Assembly: GCF_040958095.1 (NCBI RefSeq)
Contig: NC_091152.1
Location: 18,074,796-18,138,795, forward strand
DNA: 64,000 nucleotides
Origin: Procambarus clarkii
Lineage: Eukaryota; Arthropoda; Malacostraca; Decapoda; Cambaridae
Direction of reading: 5' to 3'
A program made the translations under genes and the position numbers. How positions within the stretch are numbered: position 1 is the stretch's first letter; every line of letters begins with the position of its first letter. Under the pieces are notes generated by a model, which saw only the letters and a list, made by a program, of their open reading frames with translations, was not told where the DNA came from and ran no database searches. This document shows positions 42,994-54,516 of this stretch, piece by piece.

Positions 42994-43199
42994 ACGCACA
43001 GCGATGAGTCACAATAACGTGGCTAAAGTATGCTGACCAGACCACACACTAGAAGGTGAAGGGACGACGACGTTTCGGTTCGTCCTGGACCATTCTCAAG
43101 TCGATTGTGAATGGTCAATCGACTTGAGAATGGTCCAGGACGGACCGAAACGTCGTCGTTCCTTCACCTTTTAGTGTGTGGTCTGGTCAACGCACAGCG
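42994..43199. mobile_element. Hairpin (foldback) element, 74-bp arms, probable 10-bp target duplication
   Basis: 43034-43107 is the reverse complement of 43116-43189 with about four mismatches over 74 bp, and the loop is eight bases. Shared text includes TGACCAGACCACACACTAGA and GACGACGACGTTTCGGT. ACGCACAGCG lies at 42994-43003 and again at 43190-43199, so the insertion would be 43004-43189, with 30 unpaired bases at the left (ATGAGTCACAATAACGTGG and on). I have seen this hairpin sequence as a dispersed repeat in crayfish data, from memory only. Confidence 0.85.
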
Positions 43200-43204
43200 T
43201 TGCG

Positions 43205-45170
43205 GGTTGGTCCTTAATCTAGCTAATAAAAGTAAAATTATTAATAGGGAAAACTGTAGCACAATTTGAGATGGGCTTGAGGCAATTTGCAGGGGATGAA
43301 CCTGATGCACAGACACCGTAGGTAAGATAGGGATAGATTACCGCGTAGTATAATACGAGGAGCGCAGAGTGGGGAACATAATATCTGATTTTAGAAAGTA
43401 TACCGACCATTTTTGAGACTATTTTGGCTGTGTGTTGTATGTGGGTGCTGAAGGTCAGTGTCTTGTCTATGTATAGGCCAAGGAACTTTCCCTAATTTTG
43501 ATGGCTGGTGTTAACATCGTCTATCTGAAGGTGAATTCGGTTTGATGATATACTACCAAATAAAATTTAGTATTTTTTCTATTTTGTGAAAGTTTGTTGG
43601 TTGACATCCATGATTGGACTCTTTTTAATTCATTATTTACAATATTATTTAGTGTGTGGGGGTTGGGGTCAGATGAGGGTAGTATCGTCAGAAAATAGTG
43701 TAGGTTTAAGAATGTTAGAAACATTTTGGAAAATCATTGATGTATATAAGAAATAGGAGAGGTCCTAAGATGCTGCCCTGTGGCACTCCTACTGTCAATA
43801 GTAGAGTGGGAAAGTTTATGTTATTGATGGCTATATATTTGTGTCTGTCACTAAGATAGGAACGGATATAGTCCAGAGCAAGGCTTCGGATACTATAGTG
43901 GTCAAGTTTAAGTAAGTGGTAGTTAAGGTTTACAGTATCAAAGGCCTTTCTTAGGTTAATGAAAAGCCCAATTGGGAACTCATTTTTGTCAAGGGCTGAG
44001 TAGATTATTAAGCAGACTAATAATGGCATCATTAGTACTCTTTTTTTGGGAACGGAAGCCAAATTGGCAGAGACTTAATCTGTTAAATTTTACTAGGTAA
44101 TAATAAAGCTGTTGGTAAATAATTTGTCAAAGATTTTTTGATAGTATCGGAAGATTTGATATTGGGCTTTAATTGTTTGTCACTGTCTTGCCTCCTTTAT
44201 GAACTGGCGTTACTTGTGTTTTTTTTGTTTTTTTAAGGATATGAGGGAAGGTATGACACTAGAGATTTCTTGAACAGCAGAGCTATAGGTGGCGCAAGGG
44301 CATGGGAGGCGCTCTGGTATACAATGGATGGGATTTCACTGATGTTCCCAGCTATGGTTTTTAGTGATTGAATTATGGATATTTAATGTCTGTTGAGCTG
44401 ACTGGTAAAAGGAGTAGAGTTAGGATAGCTGTCTGTGAGATGTGTAGTAACATGGGTCTGAGTCTCTTGGATTCTGGCAAGGTCAGCACCAATTGATGAA
44501 CAGAAGCCATTAAATTCAGTTGCCGTTTCTCAATCTGTTGCAGGAGTATAACCATCCTTGGAGAGCTTTATCTGCTTGTTAGGTCATTGTTGTTTAGATC
44601 CTAGGATGTTAGAGATGGCTCTCCATGTTTCATTTTGCTTCTTTAAATCAACTCTCATAAAGGGAAAGTTAGAAAGCTTTGTATTATATTGGTAAGCATT
44701 GATAAGTATCTTTTAACTAGTTTTGTAACTAGGCCAATCCTATGCTTATTTCACAAACGTGTTTCTTGTTAATTACTGTAAGTATACTGCTTATGAGCCA
44801 GGGGTTGTTTAATCTTTTTCATGCGTGGACAGTGAGTGTTGTAGAGGCTTAGAGTTTTGGGAGAGGAAGATGACTGTTAAGGAATTTATGTCCCATGTAT
44901 TATTGAATTCAGATTCCCAGTTTATATTGTGAAGTGCATTTATGAGATGGCCTATTGCTGCCTTGCTATGTAGTCTGACGGCAGATCTATTGGTATCCGA
45001 CGGTGTTATGTCCATGTTTGCTATGAGGAAGGTAGGAGAGTGGTGAGTTGTTCTGGCAGTGATTATACCAGAGGCAAGGTGGGGGGGGGGTTATGTTGGT
45101 GTGTATGTGGTCCAGAGCTATAGTGAATGTTGGAGTGATTTGGGTTGGCTTGGGGGATTAGTATACAGGC
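43205..45170 (-). pseudogene. CR1/L2-like LINE ORF2, linker to RT thumb, reverse strand
   Basis: The reading runs from high to low coordinates. The linker after the endonuclease (44809-45015) has NINWESEFNNTWDINSLTVI. The RT block at 43715-44062 has GFR-like QKKS, then LRKAFDTVN (with the first catalytic Asp), YIRSYLSDRHKYIAINN, VGVPQGSILGPLLFLIYIND. The catalytic FADD box has decayed near 43710. The thumb at 43521-43724 reads NIVNNELKRVQSWMSTNKLS, and the connection MVGILSKIRYYVPHSALLVL follows at 43219-43410. The endonuclease end is not seen, so the copy is 5'-truncated or decayed. Several frameshifts make it inactive. The clade is my best recollection. Confidence 0.8.
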
Positions 45171-45683
45171 GTTCATGCTATTAAGGAAGTAGTAGACTTG
45201 TAAACGTTACGACTGCCAGGTTAAGGCGCCATTACCAGTAACTGAGAGAGTTTACATCACCTGTGGAAATAAATCTGACCAACAGTAAACACTGCAGAAG
45301 TATTCGCATACTTTACGTCACGCTGTAATTGTGAAAAAAATTACGAATTTATAAATATTTTTATGTAAGAAATATGTAAGAATTAAATTTTCAAATGTTC
45401 TACCAAAAACGTATCCAAATGTGCCGGGTTTGCTGACTGTTGGAGGTGCAGCCAGGTGGTGGTGAGCCCCCCTCAGTCGCCCAGTGCATGGGGGTGGGGT
45501 GCCTAATAGACAAAGTAAATTACAGGTAACTAGCTGACCACAAATGTAAAATGTTTAGCATTGAGTTTGTTGTGCGCCAGCTCTTGGACCCGATTAGACA
45601 CTGAAACCTCTGAAAGTTCACTAACAAGATGGGTATGATGTCCATTACCGCTTGCAGGGTGTTCCAGTGGGGCCACTATTTCT
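45171..45683. other. Spacer with a dispersed repeat
   Basis: Contains the GTAACTAGCTGACCACAAAT block resembling the one at 26150. Array B begins directly after it. Confidence 0.3.
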
Positions 45684-48600
45684 TACAGGATGAGTATGGT
45701 GTTCACTACTGTTTCCAGGATGAGTATGGGGTCCACTACTGTTTCCAGGATGAGTATGGGGTCCACTACTGCTTCCAGGATGAGTATGGGGTCCACTACT
45801 GTTTCCAGGATGAGTATGGGGTCCACTACTGCTTCCAGGATGAGTATGGGGTCCACTACTGCTTCCAGGATGAGTATGGGGTCCACTACTGTTTCCAGGA
45901 TGAGTATGGGGTCCACTACTGCTTCCAGGATGAGTATGGGGTCCACTACTGTTTCCAGGATGAGTATGGGGTCCACTACTGCTTCCAGGATGAGTATGGG
46001 GTCCACTACTGTTTCCAGGATGAGTATGGGGTCCACTACTGCTTCCAGGATGAGTATGGGGTCCACTACTGTTTCCAGGATGAGTATGGGGTCCACTACT
46101 GTTTCCAGGATGAGTATGGGGTCCACTACTGTTTCCAGGATGGGTATGGTGTTCACTACTGTTTCCAGGATGAGTATGGGGTCCACTACTGTTTCCAGGA
46201 TGAGTATGGGGTCCACTACTGTTTCCAGGATGAGTATGGGGTCCACTACTGTTTCCAGGATGAGTATGGGGTCCACTACTGCTTCCAGGATGGGTATGGG
46301 GGGGCCACTACTGTTTCCAGGATGAGTATGGGGTCCACTACTGTTTCCAGGATGAGTATGGGGTCCACTACTGTTTCCAGGATGGGTATGGGGGGGCCAC
46401 TACTGTTTCCAGGATGAGTATGGGGTCCACTACTGTTTCCAGGATGAGTATGGGGTCCACTACTGTTTCCAGGATGAGTATGGGGTCCACTACTGTTTCC
46501 AGGATGAGTATGGGGTCCACTACTGTTTCCAGGATGAGTATGGGGTCCACTACTGTTTCCAGGATGAGTATGGGGTCCACTACTGTTTCCAGGATGAGTA
46601 TGGGGTCCACTACTGTTTCCAGGATGAGTATGGGGTCCACTACTGTTTCCAGGATGAGTATGGGGTCCACTACTGTTTCCAGGATGGGTATGGGGTCCAC
46701 TACTGTTTCCAGGATGGGTATGGGGTCCACTACTGTTTCCAGGATGGGTATATATGGGGTCCACTACTGTTTCCAGGATGGGTATGGGGTCCACTACTGC
46801 TTCCAGGATGGGTATAGGGGCTACTACTGCTTCCAGGATGGGTATGGGGGGCTACTACTGCTTCCAGGATGGGTATGGGGGGCTACTACTGCTTCCAGGA
46901 TGGGTATGGGGGGCTACTACTGCTTCCAGGATGGGTATGGGGGCCACTACTGCTTCCAGGATGGGTATAGGGGCTACTACTGCTTCCAGGATGGGTATAG
47001 GGGGCTACTACTGCTTCCAGGATGGGTATAGGGGGCCACTACTGCTTCCAGGATGGGTATGGGGGCCACTACTGCTTCCAGGATGGGTATAGGGGCTACT
47101 ACTGCTTCCAGGATGGGTATGGGGGGCTACTACTGCTTCCAGGATGGGTATGGGGGGCCACTACTGCTTCCAGGATGGGTATGGGGGGCTACTACTGCTT
47201 CCAGGATGGGTATGGGGGGCTACTACTGCTTCCAGGATGGGTATGGGGTCCACTACTGCTTCCAGGATGGGTATGGGGGGCTACTACTGCTTCCAGGATG
47301 GGTATGGGGGGCCACTACTGCTTCCAGGATGGGTATGGGGGGCTACTACTGCTTCTAGGATGGGTATGGGGGCCACTACTGCTTCCAGGATGGGTATAGG
47401 GGCTACTACTGCTTCCAGGATGGGTATGGGGGGCTACTACTGCTTCCAGGATGGGTATGGGGGGCCACTACTGCTTCCAGGATGGGTATGGGGGGCTACT
47501 ACTGCTTCCAGGATGGGTATGGGGGCCACTACTGCTTCCAGGATGGGTATGGGGGCCACTACTGCTTCCAGGATGGGTATGGGGGCCACTACTGCTTCCA
47601 GGATGGGTATGGGGGGCCACTACTGCTTCCAGGATGAGTATGGGGGGACACTACTGCTTCCAGGATGGGTATGGGGGGCCACTACTGCTTCCAGGATGGG
47701 TATGGGGGGCCACTACTGCTTCCAGGATGGGTATGGGGTCCACTACTGCTTCCAGGATGGGTATGGGGGGCTACTACTGCTTCCAGGATGGGTATGGGGG
47801 CCACTACTGCTTCCAGGATGGGTATAGGGGCTACTACTGCTTCCAGGATGGGTATGGGGGGCTACTACTGCTTCCAAGATGGGTATGGCGGGCCACTACT
47901 GCTTCCAGGATGGGTATGGGGGGCTACTACTGCTTCCAGGATGGGTATGGGGGCCACTACTGCTTCCAGGATGGGTATGGGGGGCCACTACTGCTTCCAG
48001 GATGAGTATGGGGGGACACTACTGCTTCCAGGATGGGTATGGGGGCCACTACTGCTTCCAGGATGGGTATGGGGGGCCACTACTGCTTCCAGGATGGGTA
48101 TGGGGGGCTACTACTGCTTCCAGAATGAGTATGGGGGGACACTACTGCTTCCAGGATGGGTATGGGGGGCCACTACTGCTTCCAGAATGGGTATGGGGGG
48201 CTACTACTGCTTCCAGGATGGGTATGGGGGGACACGACTACTGCTTCCAGGATGGGTATAGGGGGCTACTACTGCTTCCAGGATGGGTATAGGGGCTACT
48301 ACTGCTTCCAGGATGGGTATGGTGGGAAACTACTGCTTCCAGGATGGGTATGGGGGCCACTACTGCTTCCAGGATGGGTATGGGGGCCACTACTGCTTCC
48401 AGGATGGGTATGGGGGCCACTACTGCTTCCAGGATGGGTATGGGGGCCACTACTGCTTCCAGGATGGGTATGGGGGCCACTACTGCTTCCAGGATGGGTA
48501 TGGGGGCCACTACTGCTTCCAGGATGGGTATGGGGGCCACTACTGCTTCCAGGATGGGTATGGGGGCCACTACTGCTTCCAGGATGGGTATGGGGGCCAC

Positions 48601-48739
48601 TACTGCTTCCAGGATGGGTATGGGGGCCACTACTGCTTCCAGGATGGGTATGGGGGCCACTACTGCTTCCAGGATGGGTATGGGGGGCCACTACTGCTTC
48701 CAGGATGGGTATGGGGGCCACTACTGCTTCCAGGATGGG
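45684..48739. repeat. 30-bp minisatellite B, about 100 copies
   Basis: The unit reads CTTCCAGGATGGGTATGGGG then GCCACTACTG. Three zones are visible. 45684-46740 has GAGTATGGGGTCC units with a strict 30-bp period and partial alternation of CTGTTTCC and CTGCTTCC. 46740-48330 has mixed 29-32 bp units with variable G runs and TATAGGGG forms. 48330-48739 has homogeneous 30-bp units. All frames stay largely open. Confidence 0.98.
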
Positions 48740-48749
48740 TCCCCCCTCA

Positions 48750-49480
48750 AGTTTCACCTTGTCGTAGTGAGGGACTCACATAAGGCTCCCTGAGGCTGGT
48801 AAGGGTTACCTTGCCCCCCCCCCTCTCCGGGTGTTGTACGTGCTATGGTACACACCCATAGGGATCTTGTTCGGGTCATCGGACCTCCCGCTGGAGGAGC
48901 CGCTCGTGGTGGATGGTTGGGTGTCCAGGCTGGGGGGAATGGGAAGGGAACTATCAGAGGGGGAATGGCAGAATGAGATCTTTACACCAATGTGAGAGAA
49001 CGTACGAGTCAGTAGGACTTGCCTGTTAAAAATGGGGAGCACCGCTTTAAACAACGCACCTCCTTCCTGCACTGGCCAGCGCTCGGCCTCCCTGGCTGCC
49101 CTGGTAGGTGGTATCCCTTGGCTCTGAGACCCAGACTTTTAGAATTAATGCTGTATCAATTCATGGAAACTGAACAGACTTCTCTTACCCAGACTCGTGG
49201 GATGGGCGACCAGACCCCCGAGTAGGCCTTTGATGGAAGGTCGGGCTCTGTAGCCCCCGCTACATTGGGCCCAGACCATCTTACTTCTCTTACTCTCCCA
49301 ACTGACACATTCTGCTCCCCCCCCCTCCTACCTCTGTGGCAGGGTTGAGTCCCAAGCCCCCAGTGGTGACCACCTCATCCCCTGGAGTGGCTTCTCTCAC
49401 TGTGACAACAGTGCCTTTTACCCCCACATACCCCGCACCATGTTGCGACTGATGATAGAGAACTGAAAGAGTGCCACAAC
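48750..49480 (+). mobile_element. I-like LINE 5' UTR and ORF1 start
   Basis: Colinear with 24695-24985, 26560-26866 and 16300-17040 in that order. Markers are GTTCGGGTCATCGGACC, CTCGGCCTCCCTGGCTGCCC, GGCGACCAGACCCCC, GCCCCCGCTACATTGGGCCC, GGCAGGGTTGAGTCCCAAG and CACCATGTTGCGACTG. It is the most continuous view of this LINE's 5' region in the window. It starts where array B stops, and a MITE copy follows it. Confidence 0.65.
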
Positions 49481-49485
49481 CCGCC

Positions 49486-49675
49486 AAACACACACCGAAA
49501 CTACGACGTTGGTACAACGTTCGAACAAGTTTTAATACCTCGTAACCAGTTATAACAACCAATATAGCAAGTTGTAACAACGTTCTAATACGTCATAAAC
49601 ACGTTAAGCCAAGATGTAACAACTTTATTACAAGTTGTAACAAGCGGAAAATAGAGACAGTTTCGGTTTGTGTTT
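49486..49675. mobile_element. MITE-like element, copy 2
   Basis: 190 bp with the same 17-bp terminal inverted repeats as 7894-8080. Internal differences are few, for example TACCTCGTAACC versus CACCTAACC and GTTCTAAT versus ATTCGAAT. It sits inside an I-like LINE copy, so it inserted after that LINE. Confidence 0.8.
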
Positions 49676-49689
49676 CCAGGGAAGGATAT

Positions 49690-49919
49690 TAAACCTGGGA
49701 TATTAAAATTTGTGCTATGAATTTTACTCAGAAGCAGGTCGCTCTTTGTCCTCCCTTAGTCACTTTATGGTAACCCTCTTTTGTACAAAGATTCTGGTAA
49801 GCTTCTGGGGCTTATTTTTGACACTCGTTTGTCTTGGTCGCCCCATATCTCTCACCTCCAAGTTGAATGCTCTAAGGTCCTTAACTTGCTTAAGGTCTTG
49901 TCCCATACTTCTTGGGGAG
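49690..49919 (+). pseudogene. I-like LINE ORF2 fragment (RT C-terminal region)
   Basis: A frame reads YKDSGKLLGLIFDTRLSWSP then HISHLQVECSKVLNLLKVLS and ends at HTSWG, where the 30-bp array C begins. This is the segment between RT and RNase H in I-group ORF2. The intervening ORF1 C-terminus, endonuclease and RT core are missing between it and 49480. Confidence 0.75.
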
Positions 49920-52900
49920 TATTACTACGCTCAGGATGGGTACAGGGTCCATTACTACCCCTCAGGGTGGTATGGGGCCCACTACTACCCTCAGGATGGG
50001 TATGGGGCCCACTACTACCCTCAGGATGGGTATGGGGCCCACTACTACCCTCAGGATGGATATGGGGCCCACTACTACCCTCAGGATGGGAATGGGGCCC
50101 ACTACTACCCTCAGGATGGGTATGGGGCCCACTACTACCCTCAGGATGGGTATGGGGCCCACTACTACCCCTCAGGATGGATATGGGGCCCACTACTACC
50201 CTCAGGATGGGAATGGGGCCCACTACTACCCTCAGGATGGGTATGGGGCCCACTACTACCCTCAGGATGGGAATGGGGTCCACTACCACCCTCAGGATGG
50301 GTATGGGGCCCACTATTGTCCTCAAGATGGGTATGGGGCTCACTGCTGTCCTCAGGATGGGTATGGGGCCCACTACTACCCCTCAGGATGGGTATGGAGC
50401 CCACTACTACCCCTCAGGATGGGTATGGAGCCCACTATTACCCCTCAGGATGGGTATGGAGCCCACTACTACCCCTCAGGATGGGTATGGAGCCCACTAC
50501 TACCCCTCAGGGTGGGTATGGTACCCACTTCTACCCCTCAGGATGGGTATGGGGTCCACTACTGCCCTCAGGGTGGGTATGGGGCCCATTACTGCCCTCA
50601 GGGTGGGTATGGGGCCCATTACTGCCCTCAGGGTGGGTATGGGGCCCACTACTGCCCTCAGGGTGGGTATGGGGCCCACTACTACCCATCAGGGTGGGTA
50701 TGGGGGCCCACTACTGCCCTCAGGGTGGGTATGGGGCCCACTACTGCCCTCAGGGTGGGTATGGGGCCCACTACTACCCCTCAGGATGGGTATGGGGCCC
50801 ACTACTACCCCTCAGGGTGGGTATGGGGTCCACTACTGCCCTCAGGGTGGGTATGGGGGCCCACTACTGCCCCTCAGGGTGGGTATGGGGGCCCACTACT
50901 GCCCCTCAGGATGGGTATGGGACCCACTACTACCCCTCAGGATGGGTATGGGGTCTACTACTGCCCTCAGGGTGAGTATGGGGTCCACTACTGCCCTCAG
51001 GGTGGGTATGGGGCCCACTACTACCCCTCAGGGTGGGTATGGGGCCCACTACTACCCCTCAGGGTGGGTAAGGGGCCCACTACTACCCCTCAGGATGAGT
51101 ATGGGGCCCACTACTGCCCTCAGGGTGGGTATGGGGCCCACTACTGCCCTCAGGGTGGTATGGGGCCCACTACTGCCCTCGGGATGGGTATGGGGCCCAC
51201 TACTACCCCTCAGGGTGGGTATGGGGCCCACTACTGCCCTCAGGGTGGGTATGGGGCCCACTACTGCCCTCAGGGTGGGTATGGGAGCCACTACTGCCCT
51301 CAGGGTGGGTATGGGGTCCACTACTGCCCTCAGGGTGGGTATGGGGGCCCACTACTGCCCTCAGGGTGGGTATGGGGTCCACTACTGCCCTCAGGGTGGG
51401 TATGGGGCCCAGTAGTGTCCTCAGGGTGGGTATGGGGGCCCACTACTGCCCCTCAGGATGGGTATGGGACCCACTACTACCCCTCAGGATGGGTATGGGG
51501 TCTACTACTGCCCTCAGGGTGGGTATGGGGTCCACTACTGCCCTCAGGATGGGTATGGGGCCCACTACTACCCCTCAGGGTGGGTATGGGGCCCACTACT
51601 ACCCCTCAGGGTGGGTAAGGGGCCCACTACTACCCCTCAGGATGGGTATGGGGCCCACTACTGCCCTCAGGGTGGGTATGGGGCCCACTACTGCCCTCAG
51701 GGTGGTATGGGGCCCACTACTGCCCTCGGGATGGGTATGGGGCCCACTACTACCCCTCAGGGTGCGTATGGGGCCCCCTACTGCCCTCAGGGTGGGTATG
51801 GGAGCCACTACTGCCCTCAGGGTGGGTATGGGGTCCACCTCTGCCCTCAGGGTGGGTATGGGGTCCACTACTGCCCTCAGGGTGGGTATGGGGGCCCACT
51901 ACTGCCCTCAGGGTGGGTATGGGGTCCACTACTGCCCTCAGGGTGGGTATGGGGCCCAGTAGTGTCCTCAGGGTGGGTGTGGGGCCCACTACTGCCTTCA
52001 GAATGGGTATGGGGCCTACTACTGCCCTCAGGGTGGGTATGGGGGCCCACTACTGCCCTCAGGATGGGTATGGGGCCCACTGCTGTCCTCAGGATGGGTA
52101 TGGGGCCCACTACTACCCCTCAGGATGGGTATGGGGGCCACTACTACCCCTCAGGATGGGTATGGGGCCCACTACTACCCCTCAGAATGGGTATGGGGCC
52201 CACTACTACCCCTCAGGATGGGTATGGGGCCCACTACTACCCCTCAGGATGGGTATGGGGCCCACTACTACCCCTCAAGATGGGTATGGGGCCCACTACT
52301 ACCCCTCAAGATGGGTATGGGGCCCACTACTACCCCTCAAGATGGGTATGGGGTCCACTACTGTCCTCAAGATGGGTATGGGGCCCACTACTGCCCTCAG
52401 GGTGGGTATGGGGCCCACTGCTGCCCTTAGGATGGGTATGGGGCCCACTACTGCCCTCAGGATGGGTATGGGGCCCACTACTGCCCTCAGGATGGGTATG
52501 GGGCCCACTACTGCCCTCAGGGTGGGTATGGGGCCCACTACTGCCCTCAGGATGGGTATGGGGCCCACTACTGCCCTCAGGATGGGTATGGGGCCCACTA
52601 CTGCCCTCAGGATGGGTATGGGGCCCACTACTGCCCTCAGGATGGGTATGGGGCCCACTACTGCCCTCAGGATGGGTATGGGGCCCACTACTGCCCTCAG
52701 GATGGGTATGGGGTCCACTACTGCCCCTCAAGGTGGGTATGGGGCCCACTACTGTCCTCAGGATGGGTATGGGGCCCACTACTGCCCTCAAGATGGGTAT
52801 GGGGCCCACTACTGCCCTCAAGATGGGTATGGGGCCCACTACTGTCCTCAAGATGTGTATGGGGCCCACTACTGTCCTCAAGATGGGTATGGGGCCCACT

Positions 52901-52932
52901 ACTGTCCTCAAGATGGGTATGGGGTGCATAAT
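49920..52932. repeat. 30-bp minisatellite C, about 100 copies, with an internal 549-bp duplication
   Basis: The unit reads CTCAGGATGGGTATGGGGCC then CACTACTGCC. Variants are CTACCCCTC (31 bp), GGGTGGG and GGTCC. The ordered variant string starting GGGACCCACTACTACCCC at about 50919 recurs at about 51468, and CCCAGTAGTGTCCTCAGG at 51409 recurs at about 51955. The unit is clearly related to arrays A and B. Confidence 0.98.
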
Positions 52933-53082
52933 AAGTAAACTAAACTAACTTCCTGTCGTATTTTCATAACTTTGTCATTGAATTCCATTAGGTTTGTAAG
53001 ATAAGACTTTCCCCACTTAATCCCTGCTGCCTTTATACTTCAAAGTTCATCGTGTCAAGGCGACCCATTACTCACCAGCTGG
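52933..53082. other. Short spacer
   Basis: AT-rich sequence between arrays. Nothing is recognised. Confidence 0.4.
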
Positions 53083-53571
53083 ACTCTCCCTGCAGCACGG
53101 TGCTGGAACACCCTGTTGATGACTCCCTGCAGCACGGTACTGGAACACCCTGTTGATGACTCCCTGCAGCACGGTGCTGGAACACCCAGTTGATGACTCC
53201 CTGCAGCACGGTGCTGGAACACCCAGTTGATGACTCCCTCCACCACGGTGCTGGAACACCCTGTTGATGACTCCCTCCACCACGGTGCTGGAACACCCTG
53301 TTGATGACTCCCTCCACCACGGTGCTGGAACACCCTGTTGATGACTCCCTCCACCACGGTGCTGGAACACCCTGTTGATGACTCCCTCCACCACGGTGCT
53401 GGAACACCCTGTTGATGACTCCCTCCACCACGGTGCTGGAACACCCTGTTGATGACTCCCTCCACCACGGTGCTGGAACACCCTGTTGATGACCCCCTCC
53501 ACCACGGTGCTGGAACACCCTGTTGATGACCCCCTCCACCACGGTGCTGGAACACCCTGTTGATGACTCGG
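53083..53571. repeat. 37-bp minisatellite, 13 copies
   Basis: The unit reads GACTCCCTCCACCACGGTGC then TGGAACACCCTGTTGAT. The first four copies have CTGCAGCACGG. 37 is not a multiple of three and the minus strand is stop-free in all frames, giving 145-270 codon artefact ORFs. Confidence 0.97.
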
Positions 53572-53598
53572 GACAGGACACCGACGCTAGCCAATGAT

Positions 53599-53642
53599 AG
53601 CCAGCGCCGCCTCCCTCAGTACTGACGGAGGCGGCGCTGGCT
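53599..53642. repeat. 44-bp near-perfect palindrome
   Basis: AGCCAGCGCCGCCTCC pairs with GGAGGCGGCGCTGGCT, and TCAGTACTGA at the centre is itself palindromic. Only one base pair in the whole 44 bp mismatches. Confidence 0.95.
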
Positions 53643-53811
53643 CCTGCGGGCGGAGGGGAGTCTGGGAGGGGGAGGGAGGGAAGGGAAGGGAGGGAAGGGA
53701 GGCAGGATGCTCTGGGAAAGGAAGGGAGGGAGGCAGGGGGGGGGGGCTCAAGACACACCTTCCACTGTGACTCAACACTAATTTGATGAGTCACTTTCTG
53801 CCCTGCGAACT

Positions 53812-54170
53812 GCCAGGGGGAGGGGTTCACACTGGCAGGGTGAGGGGGGAGGGGTTCACACTGGCAGGGTGAGGGGTTCACACTGGTAGGGTGAGGGGGA
53901 GGGGTTCACACTGGTAGGGTGAGGGGGGAGGGGTTCACACTGGCAGGGTGAGGAGGAGGGGTTCACACTGGCAGGGTGAGGGGGGAGGGGTTCACACTGG
54001 CAGGGGGAGGGGTTCACACTGGTAGGGTGAGGGGGGAGGGGTTCACACTGGCAGGGTGAGGAGGAGGGGTTCACACTAGCAGGGTGAGGGGAAAGGGGTT
54101 CACACTGGCAGGGGGAGGGGTTCACACAGGCAGGGTGAGGGGGAGGGGTTCACACTGCCAGGGTGAGGGG
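53812..54170. repeat. About 19-32-bp minisatellite, about 13 copies
   Basis: Built on GGGGTTCACACTGGCAGGGT then GAGGGGGG, with variable G runs and GGTAGG, AGCAGG and deleted variants. Segments of three units recur (53855-53960 resembles 53960-54060). Confidence 0.93.
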
Positions 54171-54252
54171 GGGAGGGGCAGGGGGGGGGGAGCCACAGCT
54201 ACTGGTGAAAGTGTACAGGTTAATGTGCCAGGACCGGCTCCCCAGGTTCTGG

Positions 54253-54500
54253 GGAGCCGGTCGGCCGAGCGGACAGGTCACTGGACTTGTGATCCTGTGG
54301 TCCCGGGTTCGATCCCGGGCGCCGGCGAGAAACAATGGGCAGAGTTTCTTTAACCCTATGCCCCTGTTACCTAGCAGTAAAATAGGTACCTGGGTGTTAG
54401 TCAGCTGTCACGGGCTGCTTCCTGGAGGTGGAGGCCTGGTCGAGGACCGGGCCGCGGGGACACTAAAGCCCCGAAATCATCTCAAGATAACCTCAAGATA
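54253..54500 (+). mobile_element. tRNA-headed SINE, Ser/Leu-like head
   Basis: The tRNA-like head contains TCGGCCGAGCGG (A-box position) and GGTTCGATCCC at 54306-54316 (B box). The body with CCCCTGTTACCTAGCAGTAA and CAGCTGTCACGGGCTGCTTC follows, and the tail is ATCATCTCAAGATAACC then TCAAGATA. It is the same subtype as 8188-8432 on the other strand. It starts with a hairpin (54233-54261) in which ACCGGCTCCCC precedes its own complement GGGGAGCCGGT. Confidence 0.88.
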
Positions 54501-54516
54501 CTCTCTCTTTTCCCCC

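Noticed and set aside
49710..52948. Several 340-570 codon Gly/Tyr/Pro-rich ORFs that look like structural or cuticle proteins
   Set aside because: They are translations of the 30-bp array C in all frames, including the reverse strand.
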